64,000 bases of DNA, taken from NCBI GenBank assembly GCA_951802195.1, contig OX637622.1, positions 310,001-374,000 on the forward strand. The letters run 5' to 3'. The notes beneath the pieces were generated by a model that ran no database searches, had not been told where the DNA came from, and saw only the letters and a program-made list of their open reading frames with translations. A program made the position numbers and the translations under genes. This DNA is from Tausonia pullulans (Eukaryota; Basidiomycota; Tremellomycetes; Cystofilobasidiales; Mrakiaceae). Positions 21,059-35,789 of this stretch are shown piece by piece (the stretch's first letter is position 1; each line of letters opens with the position of its first letter).

Positions 21059-22449
21059 ATGGCTGACACGATCCGGCGGCTTGCGACACATTAGCGCAGA
21101 AACCGCCAGTCAAGACGTCGTCCCACAGACTAATTCCCCGGCCAGGGTTCTCCCCGCCGAGGTCATTTGCCTCATTATCGAGGCGAACTTCCGCTCGAGA
21201 CATCTTACAGCCAAGTGTCTCGTCTCGCACGGCTACCTTGAGGCCGCGGGACTGGTCTTTTACGGCGAGATTGAATTCCAAGATGCTTGCTCAGTATTTC
21301 TCCTCCGCTGTGTGTCAATGGCCGTTTTTGACCAGAGAAAGCGCTCTGGTATATCTCATGGGTTTCAGATACCACGAGAAGAAGTAAATGATAGTGTATA
21401 TGTCCATGCATGGCTCTCTCGACGGACACTGCGTGTTATCCAGTTATCGAGCAGGACCATCTGGACTATTGGCGGACGCTGTTTAGCCTGGATTATTATG
21501 TCGCCGGTCCAGATCGAATCGGACCAGCACACCCCATCAACGCAACAAGGATTGCCTGGCACAAACTAGGATTGCTTGTCATCGGTCGACCACAACGACC
21601 TTGTCGAAATTGATTGCGCCAGTGACATCGATGTCAGAAAGAGGGCATTCGCCTGGATACTCCTTGCACCCTTCGAGCCGCGAACATAAGTCCAGTGAGA
21701 CCATGAGTGTGTCATGATTGTTGTTCGTCCGCCCGGATGATCAGGTTCACCCTTCGATTAATAATACTTCCAGAAGACTACCTCGTTGATGAGCTCGCCC
21801 ACTTGATGAGAAAGGTTTTGTTTGTGGAGACCTCCGAAGACTTCAGCGTACTTCAAACTTGGCGTACCATCGCAAATGATGTTGGGAGGGGAGGGGGGGG
21901 GGGGTGCTTTGTGCTCTGGACAGCGTGATTCTACACCCACGTCTGGCTGTCGATCTTCGCCAACATCCTCGGCAACCCATGGATCCAAAAGGCGATCGTT
22001 GACGGCATAGGAGATGAAGGTCCTCGGGGCTAGCGCGGCTTTGTCCCTCGCTCGGCTATTCTCAGGCCGGACGTTATACGACTTCTTGGGGTGTCCAAGC
22101 CGGGATGTGCTCCAGGGTGCGTTCGGAGTATTGGAGTATCGTCCCCGAGACTTCGCATCTTTGTGCTGACATCGCACTCAGAGATTTAAAAGTCGGCTGC
22201 GTAAAGCCTTGTCCAGATCTCGCTGTCCATAAGGACTTGAGGAGTACGATTAGCGTCGTGTACTTCCTCTTTCCATCCGCCCTGACTGAAGATTGCCTTG
22301 GTTTTGTAGGCGAACTTTCCCGCATCTTGGAGTATATGGAAAGCAACTATCAAGATGATTACTTTGAGCCCAACCTGGACCTTATCGGCGCAGTCTGTAC
22401 GTGCACAAGAGGAAGGGAGACCTCGAGCCAGCCATGCGACACAGACTGA
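21059..22449 (+). CDS. F-box-like protein gene, structure uncertain
   Basis: An F-box-like start is visible at about 21140-21280 as RVLPAEVICLIIEANF, RHLTAKCLVSHGYLEAAG and LVFYGEIEF, the usual layout of fungal F-box proteins that recruit substrates to SCF ubiquitin ligases. More protein-like stretches follow in changing frames: LVEIDCASDIDVRKRAFAWI near 21601-21660, EDYLVDELAHLMRKVLFVE near 21775-21835, and RDLKVGCVKPCPDLAVHKD with FVGELSRILEYMESNYQDD near 22170-22360. The ATG at 21059 (MADTIRRLATH) meets a stop after 11 codons, so either a splice or another start is needed. A run of 12 G sits at 21893-21904 between these segments. It may be an intron-rich gene or a decaying one; I could not settle a full model. 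It lies divergent to Ies6 copy A. Confidence 0.45.
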
Positions 22450-23068
22450 CCAACCCACGATCTCTTTGCCCAGCACTTCTGCGGCAATTTCCCCACCACG
22501 AAGTCAGTCGGATCATCCTGGCATATATTGGTACAGTTAGATAGAGACATGCAATCCTCGCCGAAGGAGACGAAGCACTTTGCTGAAGCGTGTGCTATCG
22601 TCACTGCGCCGCCCTGCGAACAAGCTTTCTCGCGAGCTGATTTTTAAGTCTCACATGTCTCCGCTTCTTCTCCTTGAGCTACTCAAGAGCGTGCCAGCGT
22701 GCAAGTCATCCAAAGCGGAAGCCGAGCTTGGCAAGGACAAGGAAAGGAAAGGAAAGGAGCCGACGGTCCGTGCCGCGAGCTCGCCTCCCGACATGAACTT
22801 CCCTTTCTTTCGCGAAAGGCCGCCTTCTCTGAAATGCAACGATCACCTACTCGACATTCCAACTGGCCAACATTGTTCCTCGCTCGCCGTCTCCGATCCA
22901 GTGAGTTCGTTTGGAGGCTTGGGCTGAGTAATGAGAGCGGCGCAAGGCTCATCCTGTCGTCGTACCTGTCTCCTTCCCTCAGTCGCGCGCGTCACCGCCC
23001 CTCACCTCTTCAACCGGACCTCCTCCCTTCCCCCACATCGCCCGTCGCTTTCGTCTCGAGGGCCCAGC
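22450..23068. other. Intergenic region before GUF1
   Basis: Short protein-like stretches occur near 22560-22700, possibly the tail of the F-box-like gene. The last part should be the GUF1 promoter and leader. I see no separate gene. Confidence 0.4.
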
Positions 23069-26000
23069 ATGCTCGGGCCATGGCGCGTCGCCTGCCTCGA
23101 TGTCCTCTCTCGGTCTCACTTCTCGGTCTCCCGATCCTTCTCAACCTCGGCTTCCCGTCTCCAGCCACCGAAGGCCATGAAAGCACCGCCCAAGGTCGAT
23201 ATGGCCGAATTCCCACCAGACCGGATACGCAACTTCTCGGTCATTGCTCACATCGACGTGAGCTGGCGCCAGCTGTTGAGATGACCGAGGCTCGTAAGTC
23301 TGCGCTGACCTCACACCGGACGGAACGACTCCCAGCACGGCAAGAGCACGCTCTCGGATCGACTGCTCGAGTTGACCGGGACGATCCAGGTCGGGAAGGC
23401 GGGAGATGAGAATAAGCAGTGTGAGTGTCCGAAGCCTGAGCGGATTTAAAATAGCTTCATTGACTCGTTGATGCTCGCCAGTCCTGGACAAGGTACGCGC
23501 GTCGGTCCTGGTCATGACGCGCCGCTACACTCCGCCTGTCAGGCTCTGACTTTCTGTCGTGTCGGTGCGCGCCCATCGTCTAAGCTCAAGGTTGAGAAGG
23601 AGCGAGGCATTACAGTCAAGGCTCAGACGGTCTCGATGATCCATAAGCATGAAGGGAAGAGATACCTCCTCAACCTGATCGACACGCCAGGTGAGTCACA
23701 GCGCCGCGCCAGCCGTCGATTCCCTGCTGATGAGTCTCTCTTTCTGAATCCCAGGCCACGTTGACTTTTCGTGAGTCGACGTCGGGCACGCACAAAATTC
23801 CTCTGTACGCTGCTGAACGTCTTAAACAGCTATGAGGTCTCCCGTTCTCTAGCTGCCTGCGAGGGAGCGCTTCTCCTGGTCGACTGCACCCGTGAGTTAC
23901 AGCAAGAACAGTCACTCGGAATATAAATTTGACACGCGCTTGTACAGAGGGTATTCAGGCTCAGACGATGTCTGTGCACTCGATTGCGGTCGACCTTGGG
24001 CTCAAGATCATTCCGGCGATGAACAAGGTTGGCCTTCCCCTTGCTTCCTTGACGGACCTGAGCTGATTCCTTTCTGTGTAGGTTGATCTCCCGACTGCTT
24101 CGCCTGCCGCGACTGCCGAGCAAATGGCAGCCGTCTTCGGCATCTCTCCCCCTTCTGTTCTCCCCATCAGTGCGAAAACCGGCAAGGGGGTTCCAGCTGT
24201 TCTCGAGGCGGTCATCAAGGACTTTCCACCCCCGACGGGCCGCACGGACGCCAAGTTCCGCGGGCTGGTCATCGACTCGGAGTTTGACAAGTTTAGGGGC
24301 GTTGTCAGTCTCGTCGCTGTCCGAGAGGGGACGCTGTCGCGTGGTGAGACTTAACGTTGATTTCGAGGGCAAGGAGAGCGGACGCAGCTTATGAGCGACC
24401 CATAGGCGACAAGATCGAGAGCTCGCATTCGGGCAAGAGATACGAGGTACTCGACCTCGGCATTTTGCATCCGAACGAGACGAGCACTGCCTTTCTCGCT
24501 GCTGGACATGTCGGCTACGTCGGTGAGATGGCATGGAATAGACGAGCTCAGCGTTATCGAGTGCTGACATGTATATGGGTGTGTGCCTTCTCAGTGTGCA
24601 ACATGAAGGCTGCGTCTGAGGCTACCGTCGGAGACACCTTTCATAAGGTGGGGGACGTTGTTGAGCCCCTGCCCGGCTTCAAGCCAACGAAGGCCATGGT
24701 ACGCCTGCTTCCAACCATTCACTCCTCGAAACAGCTGTTGACGATATTCTTCTTCCTCCTCTCAGGTCTACGCCGGTATCTTCCCAATTGACTCGTCAGA
24801 CTTTAATAAGCTCGAGGAATCCATCAACAGAGTGCGCTACTTACGCCTCGGCCCGTTGTTCGCTGTTTCTGACGCTGTACACTCAATAGCTCATCCTGAG
24901 CGATCGATCTGTCTCTGTTGCTCGTGAGTCGTCCATGGCACTCGGTCAAGGTATGCGGCTTGGCTTCCTCGGCACCCTTCATCTTGACGTCTTCCGGTGA
25001 GTCGCTCCTTTGGGACGCAGGCCTGCTTGTCACTGACGACTGAACCCGGTGACCTACCAGGCAACGGCTGGAGGACGAGTACGATTCGGAAATCATCATC
25101 ACTGCCCCCTCCGTCCCTTACCTCAGTGCGTGGAGCTCGGGAGAAGCCTAGCCTGTTGCTCTCTGACTCGTTCCCTCCCCTGCAGTCAAGTATATCGACG
25201 GAACCGAGACCGTCATTGCCAACCCCGCCGCGTTCCCGGATACTCTGGGTCATGGCTCGCGGATCGAGTCGGTCTCAGAGCCCATGATCATTGCGACCAT
25301 CATGGTCCCCGACGGTGAGTTCGATGCTTCTGGATCCGCTTGAAGCTTCTGAAGACGATCCCAATCTGCCTATTCCTCAGAATACGTTGGCGCCATGGTG
25401 TGTTGTTTAATCTCCCGCGCTGCCGACAACCTGCTCTCTAATTCTCCACACGCCTTCTTCAGATCGAACTTTGCACTTCTCGCCGAGGCGAGCAGCTCGA
25501 GCATGGTTACATGGCCTCGACCGTCAGCACAGGCGACCTCTCTGCCGCTGCCGCCTCCGCTTTGGAGAGCGGCGCCAAGGATTCGTCGACCGTCACCTCC
25601 TCGCGAGCTGTCCTCAAATACTTGATGCCTCTGGGCGAGGTCGTTTCGGGTTTCTTCGAGCAGCTCAAATCGCTCTCGTCAGGCTTTGCGTCGCTGGACT
25701 GGGAGGACGCCGGCTGGGAGCTCAGCGATGCGGCCAAGATGACGATATCGGTGAATGGCAATGCCATTGGTCAGTCTTGTGGCTTCCGTCGACGATCGGA
25801 GTGATTCTGACGTAGAGTTTGACCCTTCTGCCTTAGATGCCCTGTCAAGTAAGCACTCGTCGGCTGCTTTTCGTCTTTACGCGCACTAACAAAACCGACG
25901 CATTGTCGTGCCAGTGATCATATCGCGGACGCACTCGCACCAGACTGGAAAGACGTGGACAGCCAAGCTCAAGTCGATCCTCCCGCGGCAGCAATATGAG

Positions 26001-26345
26001 ATGAACATTCAAGCCGCCATATCCGGCAAGGTCGTCGCGTCCGAGCGGTGAGTCGCTCGCTGCCATCGTCTCCCTAATCAAGCCCTTTTTGATAATCAAT
26101 TGCACTAGGGTATCTGCGGTCCGTAAAGACGTGACCGCAGGACTTTACGGAGGGCACTATGAACGCAAGATGAAGCATCTGAACAAGCAGAAGGAGGGCA
26201 AGAAGCGCCTCAAGCGCGTGGCGGTTCGAAAACTCCTTCACCTGCCCTCTAGCCACGTCAGACTGACCAGTTTCTTTCTTCCCAGGGTAACATTGAGCTC
26301 CCTCAGGAAGCTTTTTACGAGATTTTGTCGTCGAAGAAGAAGTGA
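23069..26345 (+). CDS. GUF1: Guf1, mitochondrial translation factor GTPase (EF4/LepA)
   Basis: Guf1 is the mitochondrial relative of bacterial LepA/EF4, a ribosome-bound GTPase that supports mitochondrial translation under stress. The N-terminus [20 protein letters not shown], followed by a [10 protein letters not shown] stretch, is rich in Arg, Ser and hydrophobic residues and is a good import sequence. GTPase motifs follow in order: FSVIAHID joined over an intron to [15 protein letters not shown] (G1), [14 protein letters not shown] (G2), LIDTPGHVDF (G3, also intron-split), and [12 protein letters not shown] near the end of the G domain. The LepA-specific C-terminal domain gives [49 protein letters not shown] and [12 protein letters not shown], ending in LSSKKK. 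The gene has many small exons, about fifteen. Length and domain order match the family. It is the first of four plus-strand genes between the inverted arms. Confidence 0.95.
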
Positions 26346-26834
26346 TGCTCATGATGCGCCTGGGCAAGCACGCCACAACGCGAAGTTTGATCTGAGTATC
26401 TGGACCAGCTGTATATCATTTTCTTCACCACGAGCCCTCTCGACTCTCGGCTCACATCCCGTGGTAAGACCACACAGACACTATCTGAGTTCGTCGTTAG
26501 TGAAACTCGCCCGTCAAGCCTCTCGATGGCCCAGCCCGCGCCGCGCCACGCCTCGGCCCTTGTCTGATCTTCCGAGACCCGACCTCAGCGCCACACCAGC
26601 TCCCGAAGTCTAGCCAGAATCTCGACATAAGCTGGAAAGACTATTTCGACTCTTAAGCTCTCAACCTCGGCCTTCTCATTCTTCCTCTTCTCAGCCTGGC
26701 CAGAAGTACTCTTCCTTGGCTCCTCTTTCCCCCATCCGACTTTCCACGCGCTCTACTCGCTTGATCCGCTTTCCGCTTTCCTCGCAGCTCACCTTCGCAC
26801 ACATACACTCTCGCAACTCCCCCTCCCTCTCAAT
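26346..26834. other. Intergenic region between GUF1 and the glucanase gene
   Basis: This interval should hold the GUF1 3' end and the glucanase promoter. The last 150 bases are pyrimidine-rich, as often seen upstream of fungal starts. No gene is seen. Confidence 0.5.
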
Positions 26835-28900
26835 ATGCTCACTTTCACCCAGACTGTCCTCGCCCTCTGCACCGTCGCTCAAATCGCGTCAGCTCGTCTA
26901 GCTTGGTCTGGAACCCAGCAGGCACCTGCCTTCTCCGATGACAATGGCGACAAGGTCCGGGGCGTCAACCTCGGAGGCTGGGTGAGTTCCTGAGCGATGG
27001 AACAGAATTGCAGAAAACGGATTGTTTGATGAATCTTGCTTCGGTGCCAGCTCGTCCTCGAAAACTGGATGACGCCCGCCCTATTTTCTGTCTCGCCTCT
27101 CGACGAGCTGAACGTTCCCGACGAAGTGCGTCTCTGGGCCCTTTGATTCAAGTTGCATGGCACTTCTCCGTGAGCTGAGATTTGCGCCGTAGTGGTCCTA
27201 CTGCAACTCCCTAGGCAAGATCGAGTGCGCCAGGCGGCTCGAGGAGCACTGGTCAACCTGTATGTCTGCTCTTCTTCGCTAGACCGGGAACAAGAGATGA
27301 CCCTGATTGATCTCCTGCTAGACATCACTGAGCAGGACATGTCCAAGATTGCCTCCCTCGGTCTCAACACCGTCCGGATCCCCATCGGCTACTGGGCCTG
27401 CGACATCGTCGATGAGCCCTACGTTCAGGGTCAGGTCGTGCACCTCAAGAACGCCCTCCGTTGGGCCAAGACGTACGACATTGACGTTATGGTCGATCTC
27501 CACGGCCTTCCTGGATCTCAGAACGGGTGAGCATCGCTCCCGTAGCGGGCGAGAAGTGTTTGATCTGACCTCCCTCTCAGCTTTGACAACTCGGGCATCT
27601 TGGGCGATGTTAAATGGGCTTCCAACTCCACCAACATCAACCGGTCCCTCAACGCCCTTAAGCTTCTTACGGCTGAGGTCACCAAATCCGAGTTTAGCGG
27701 AGTCGTCAAGTCGTGAGTGCGTTCTTATTCTGCCGAATCACAACTTCTGATCTCGAGTTTGTGATAGCATCGAGGTCATCAACGAGCCCTTCCTCAACTC
27801 TATGAAGCCCGGAGGCGCTACTTATGACCAGCTCGGTGAGCCTCCCCCTCATCTCCCCAAATTCGAGGGATATCTCACTGATCTCATCCTTTCCCTTTCC
27901 TCCCAGTCGAATACTACGTCCATGCCTACAATGCCATCCGCGCCATCGACTCCCAGGTCATGGTCGTCTTCCATGACGCCTTCCAGCCGAACATTTGGGC
28001 GGGTTTCTTCAATGACCCTGCTCTCGCTGGCAATTTCACCAATGTCGGCCTCGACACGCACATCTACCAGGCCTTCAACGGCGCTGGCGACATGACGCAC
28101 GACCAGCACATCCGGTCTGTGTGCTCGCGGGCCAAGGATCTATCCAAGTTACAGCAGAGCTGGACGACGATCGTTGGCGAGTTCTCCCTTGGAACCCAGA
28201 CCTACTGTGTCGACTGTTCGTTCCTTGCTTCCTTTATCGTATCAATTTGCGGCAATGACTGACAGCGCCTTCTATCTCACTCGTATGTTGTAGACAAGAC
28301 CTGCGCGAACACCAAGATGGCCGACAACATAAACAACTCTTCCGATGCCGCGCTCTTCTCCCGCAAATATTGGGCCGTCCAGCAGGCCGTCTACGAGTCT
28401 GCCGCTGGTTGGATCATGTGGACGTGGAAGACCCAGGCGGCGCCGACATGGTCTTACCAGACCTCGGTTGACCAGGGCTGGATCCCTGACAGGCTCTCGA
28501 AGGGGGCGACGGCCTTGTGAGTCTCGCTGTGGCATCGGCGCACTTCATCACACGGAGCTGACCGGAGGTTCCTTCCAGCGGCTATGCTTATAACGCCTCC
28601 GAGGAAGAATGTCTCATCGAGAGTTACGTCGCCCCCATTGCGACGACGTTGGCCAGCAGCAGCGCCTCGCAGTCAACATCGGTTGCCAGCACCAGCTTAA
28701 AGGCTTCCTCGCCCGCTCAGGCTGTTGCCTCGGCCACTGCATCCCGTTTTGCCACTCAGACGTCTGAGCAAGCCCAAGCTCTCGAGATGGATACCCCCAA
28801 GACCACCCCAGAGGTGTCTTCGGCCGGTGCGCTCGCTCGCGCTGGACCATCGGCGGCACTTTTCTGGGGCGTGTCATGGGTCATCGGGGTTCTGCTTTGA
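26835..28900 (+). CDS. GPI-anchored exo-1,3-beta-glucanase (GH5)
   Basis: This is a glucan 1,3-beta-glucosidase of the EXG1 type (glycoside hydrolase family 5), trimming beta-1,3-glucan in the cell wall. It starts with a signal peptide [20 protein letters not shown]. Conserved GH5 blocks follow: [64 protein letters not shown] with the acid/base Glu, [10 protein letters not shown], and [14 protein letters not shown] with the nucleophile Glu. [10 protein letters not shown] follows near the end of the barrel. A Ser/Ala/Thr-rich tail with [14 protein letters not shown] at the very end is a standard GPI-attachment signal, so the enzyme is probably held at the plasma membrane or wall. Both catalytic residues are present and the frame is whole. 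About nine exons. The start is the ATG directly before the signal peptide. Confidence 0.94.
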
Positions 28901-29232
28901 GCTCTACGTCGGCCACGTATCATCTTGTTTCTTTCCATACACTTCTCATCCTTACATGCTTTCACGACCCTCCCTTGACCTGGTGTCTTCTTACTGGCTT
29001 CCCTGCTGTCTCTGTGCTGTATCCTCGTTGTTTGTCCTTTCCGCCTTCTTTTGCTTTAGCCCGTCCTCATCTCTCCTATGCATGACTTGGCCCTCTCGAC
29101 GCTCTGATCCCTCATCGTTCCCGAGACTACGTCAACCTTCAGCCCGATCCACCGTAGTCTGCGCGAGAGAGACGCAGCTGGACCGCTCAGTCCCGCTGCG
29201 AGCGAGGAAGTGAAGCGGGAAGAGGGGTGATT

Positions 29233-29240
29233 CCACGTGG
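29233..29240. promoter_or_regulatory. CCACGTGG palindrome upstream of KAR2
   Basis: A perfect palindrome with an ACGT core lies about 216 bp before the KAR2 start. bZIP factors of the Hac1/XBP1 type and bHLH factors bind such sites. Function is inferred from position only. Confidence 0.45.
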
Positions 29241-29288
29241 AGACGCTCTAGCACCTTCGAAGTTGTCACTGCCAGCGAGATACCCGTT

Positions 29289-29298
29289 GGCCACGTCA
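29289..29298 (-). promoter_or_regulatory. UPRE-like site TGACGTGGCC upstream of KAR2
   Basis: On the minus strand this reads TGACGTGGCC, which contains the TGACGTGG core of the unfolded protein response element bound by XBP1/ATF6-class bZIP factors. It lies about 160 bp upstream of the KAR2 start, a normal distance. BiP genes are the best known targets of this response, so a role in ER-stress induction is likely though not shown. Confidence 0.55.
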
Positions 29299-29455
29299 AC
29301 GGGCGGCCCCCAAGGTCCATGCTTTGACAGCTCACAGGGCGAGCATGCGCGCTCCTCCTCTTCTCATCCCATCGCGTCCCCGCCCTCCCCTCTTGCCACC
29401 CAACCACCACACCCCCTACTCCAACTCTCCTTTCCTCCTCCTCCCTTCCACGACC

Positions 29456-32540
<3,085 letters not shown>

Positions 32541-32839
32541 GCTTGGGCGATGATGAATGAATGGGTGGGAAATTGCAACGTATCAAAATCGAATGAATCC
32601 TCGCAATTTCGCCTTCTTTGGCCTCCTTTTCTAGGTGAAAGCGAAAGCGACGCCGCGTAGTGCATTTATATTCATTCCCTCTGGAGTGAAGCGAGAGACA
32701 AGACGCTAGCAGGCGTTTGCCCATGCGCTCGACGGACATCGCCGGCACGTTCGTTTCTTGCTCGCACCACGCGGGTGCCTCCCCGTCTCGATCCGTCTCT
32801 TCACTCGCCTGCTGGGTTAGCCTCCAACCACGTAAAACC

Positions 32840-35732
32840 ATGAATCCCCCCCAGCAACATCTCGTGAACGAGAAAGGCCGTGATCTTCTCCCTCCCCCGG
32901 TTCCTGCGGCAGCTCCCAAGGCGACAGCCGCAGACCAGCGTCAAGCCCGACTCCCCCTCTTCCTCGGTCTCTCGGCCGTCCTCCTCTTCGTCAAGGCGTT
33001 GCCCTATTTTTTCGGCAGTAGCATCCCTGTCCCTCACACTCAGAACTGTGACCACGACCGCGGTATCCTCCGCTCACCAAACAGCACGATCCGCTGGAAG
33101 ACGTGCCCGGACACGCCCACCGATGATACATCGCGGAAGCAGCTCTGTTCGTCACTCCAAGTCCCGCTCAACTGGCTCAATCCAGTCAAGGGCGAGACAG
33201 CCGACATCTTCCTCAGGATGTACCCTGCTGATGAAGGCAAACGGATGGGGAGCATGCTTGTGAGTTCTTTCTCTTCTGATGAGGAATGGAAAGATGAGTT
33301 GCTGACGATGACATCGAAATAACACGGTGTTTCACGTACGCGTTCAGATCAACCCGGGAGGACCTGGCGGGTCGGGCTCGCAGATGCTCTTCCGGGTTGG
33401 ACCGGCGCTGAGCGTCATCGCCGATGATCGCTACGACATCATCGGGTCAGTCCTAGGAGGATGTCGCAATGCAACATGTCGGTCGCCCAAGCTAAGACCT
33501 TGCGCATCATTTCCCCATCGCTCGCCACCTTAGCTTTGACCCCAGGTGAGGAAAACTAATCTCGATAGACTTGCTTCTGTATCTGATTTGAAGAGCTCTC
33601 AGGGGCGTCAACCTCACCACGCCTCACATCTCCGCCTTTAACACTGAGTACGAACGCGCGCTCTTCGTTAGGGCGAACCCGCCCTCTCTGGTCTTCGACC
33701 CGACCAGCCCCGTCAACATTTCGGGCCCAGTCTCGGTTCGTTCTCGTCTCTTTAAACTGTGACCCTGAAATTCAAAAGGCTAATTATGGGCTCTTTTGAA
33801 GTTCGAGGCCGACGCCCGCGACATCAGGACCCAGCTCGCTAGGGCGTCCATCATCACGGACCTCATCAAGGAGCGCACAACCGAAAACGAACGTCGGGCG
33901 GCGTCAACGGCGTTCGTCGTCCGTGACATGGTCGCGCTCGTCGATGCTCTCGGAGAGAAGGATGGCCTGCTCACGTATTGGGGCTTCAGGTAGGCCTGGC
34001 TGCACGTATACCCTGAGAGAGTGGAGACTTACTGGCAACAATCACACAGTTATGGAACCATTCTTGGCGCTACCTTTGCTGCGATGAGGCCCGGACGGGT
34101 TGGAAGGATGATTCTGGACGGGGTCTCACGTAATCAGTCACTTTCTTCTGCTTACTTTGGCGACGGCTAACGGTTCTGGCCGGCCCTTCCTTGTTCCCAA
34201 GACGCCGGCGACTATACGTCGGGCCTTCACGCCTGGGGCATGTCTTCAATGACAGACTCAAACAAGGTCAGCCGCCCTTGTCACCCTCATTTCTCCAGAC
34301 TCAAGCTGACAGCGCACTTTTCCATCAGGTCCTCAAGGAGTTCTTCCGTCTCTGCGCCGAGGTCGGCCCCACCCGCTGCGCTCTCGCTCCCTCGTCGTCG
34401 CTCAACCTCTCCGAGGTCGAGGGGACTGCGCACGTCCAGTTGGCCGTTTTTGGCCTCATCAAGTCGCTCTGGGAGGAGCCTATGCAGGTCCTGCATAGCG
34501 AGGGTGGACCGACGCTGCTCACCGCTACGGATCTTCATCTTCAGGTGAAATGCCATCATCGCGTCATGGTCAATCAGTTCAGCAGAGCGAAGGCTTATCA
34601 CCGACTCCGCTCTCGACAGATCTTCTGGGCGCTCTATAAGCCTGCCGGATGGGCTCCCCTCGCCGCTGCTATCGCGGAAGGCATCAAGGGCAACGGGACG
34701 GCACTCGCCAACCTCGCCGGGGCAGACCCTGCGTTCGAGAACCCCAAGAAGGGACGCAGAAGTGGAGACGACAATCCATTCCACCGCGATGCTGTAAGTT
34801 TGATTTCACCTGATTAAGTCGATCTGGAAAACTCGACTCAAGCTCGTTCTACAGGGAACAACCGACGCACAATTTGCTATCCTTTGCTCGGACGAGGAGC
34901 CCGAGACCGGCTCCGTAAAAGACTGGGTCGAGTTCGGTGACGAGGTCCGTCCCGTGTGCAAGCAAAGGAAGGTTTCGCGGGATTATTGACCACACTGCCT
35001 TCACTATCAATTAGCTCCGCCATCGCTCCTTCACTGGAGACATGTGGAGGGGCATTATGTTACCCTGCAAGACCTGGACAGACAGGCCCTTTGAACGCTA
35101 CGCTGGGCCTTGGACCAAGAAGGACGGGCTTCAGACGACCAAGAACAAGTGCGTCCCTTGTCGTTGCGACATTGGCCCGCTCTCCCTGACGAATTCGGCC
35201 TCTTTCTCAGGCTACTGTGGATCGGCAACAAATGGGACCCGTACGTCGAAACTTGAGTTTAGTGGGCAACTCAACGGCCTCGAGCTCTGAGTGACGTCTG
35301 GCGACATTCTCCGCCTTTTCCTTAGCGTCACACCTCTCAAGTCGGCCAAGCGCATGGCCGAGGGCTTTGGCCGGGACTCTGGCTCGCTTCTCATCCAAGA
35401 AGGTCGTGGCCACTGCACGATCGCTGAGCCCTCCGTGCGTTTTGTCGTCTTTTCCCCTACTCAAAGTTCTCTTCACACTTCTGACTGATATCTCGCTGTC
35501 GCTTTGGTAGCTCTGTACTGTCAAGCATATCCGCGCCTACTTGGTCAACGGCACCGTCCCGGAGTGGGGAACGACCTGCGTCTCGGAGCCCGGGTTCACC
35601 TTCCCGGAGGTCAAGCAGGAGGGCGTCGGCATCCAGCAGCAATTGGAGCAGGAGAACGTCCACCGTGAGCTGATGCGCGCCGTCAGGGATCTCAGCGAGA
35701 TGGACTTTGGATTGGGAGCTATGGGGATCTGA
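32840..35732 (+). CDS. Membrane-anchored S33/TAP-like alpha/beta hydrolase
   Basis: This is a serine hydrolase of the alpha/beta fold with TAP-like C-terminus, a group annotated as tripeptidyl or prolyl aminopeptidases (peptidase S33) in fungi. A short basic cytosolic tail (MNPPQQHLVNEKGRDLL) precedes one membrane segment, LFLGLSAVLLFVKALPYFF, so it is likely a type II membrane or secreted-pathway protein. After PLNWLNPVKGETADIFLRMY comes the oxyanion block INPGGPGGSGSQML. The nucleophile elbow GFSYGT is split by an intron near 33990-34048. The acid lies in LWIGNKWDPVTPLKSAKRMA and the His in EGRGHCTIAEPS. The complete triad suggests an active enzyme; its substrate is unknown. There are about ten exons. 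The stop lies 57 bp from that of the next, convergent gene. Confidence 0.85.
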
Positions 35733-35789
35733 GGATAATTAGGGGAGCACAGGTGTATGCCGAGGAAGTGATAACATGGAATCTTTGCT

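Larger units (their letters stand above)
28901..29455. other. KAR2 promoter region
   Basis: This 555-bp gap carries the glucanase 3' end and the KAR2 promoter. Two ACGT-core sites suited to unfolded-protein-response control are listed separately. The last 100 bases before the start are strongly pyrimidine-rich. Confidence 0.6.
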
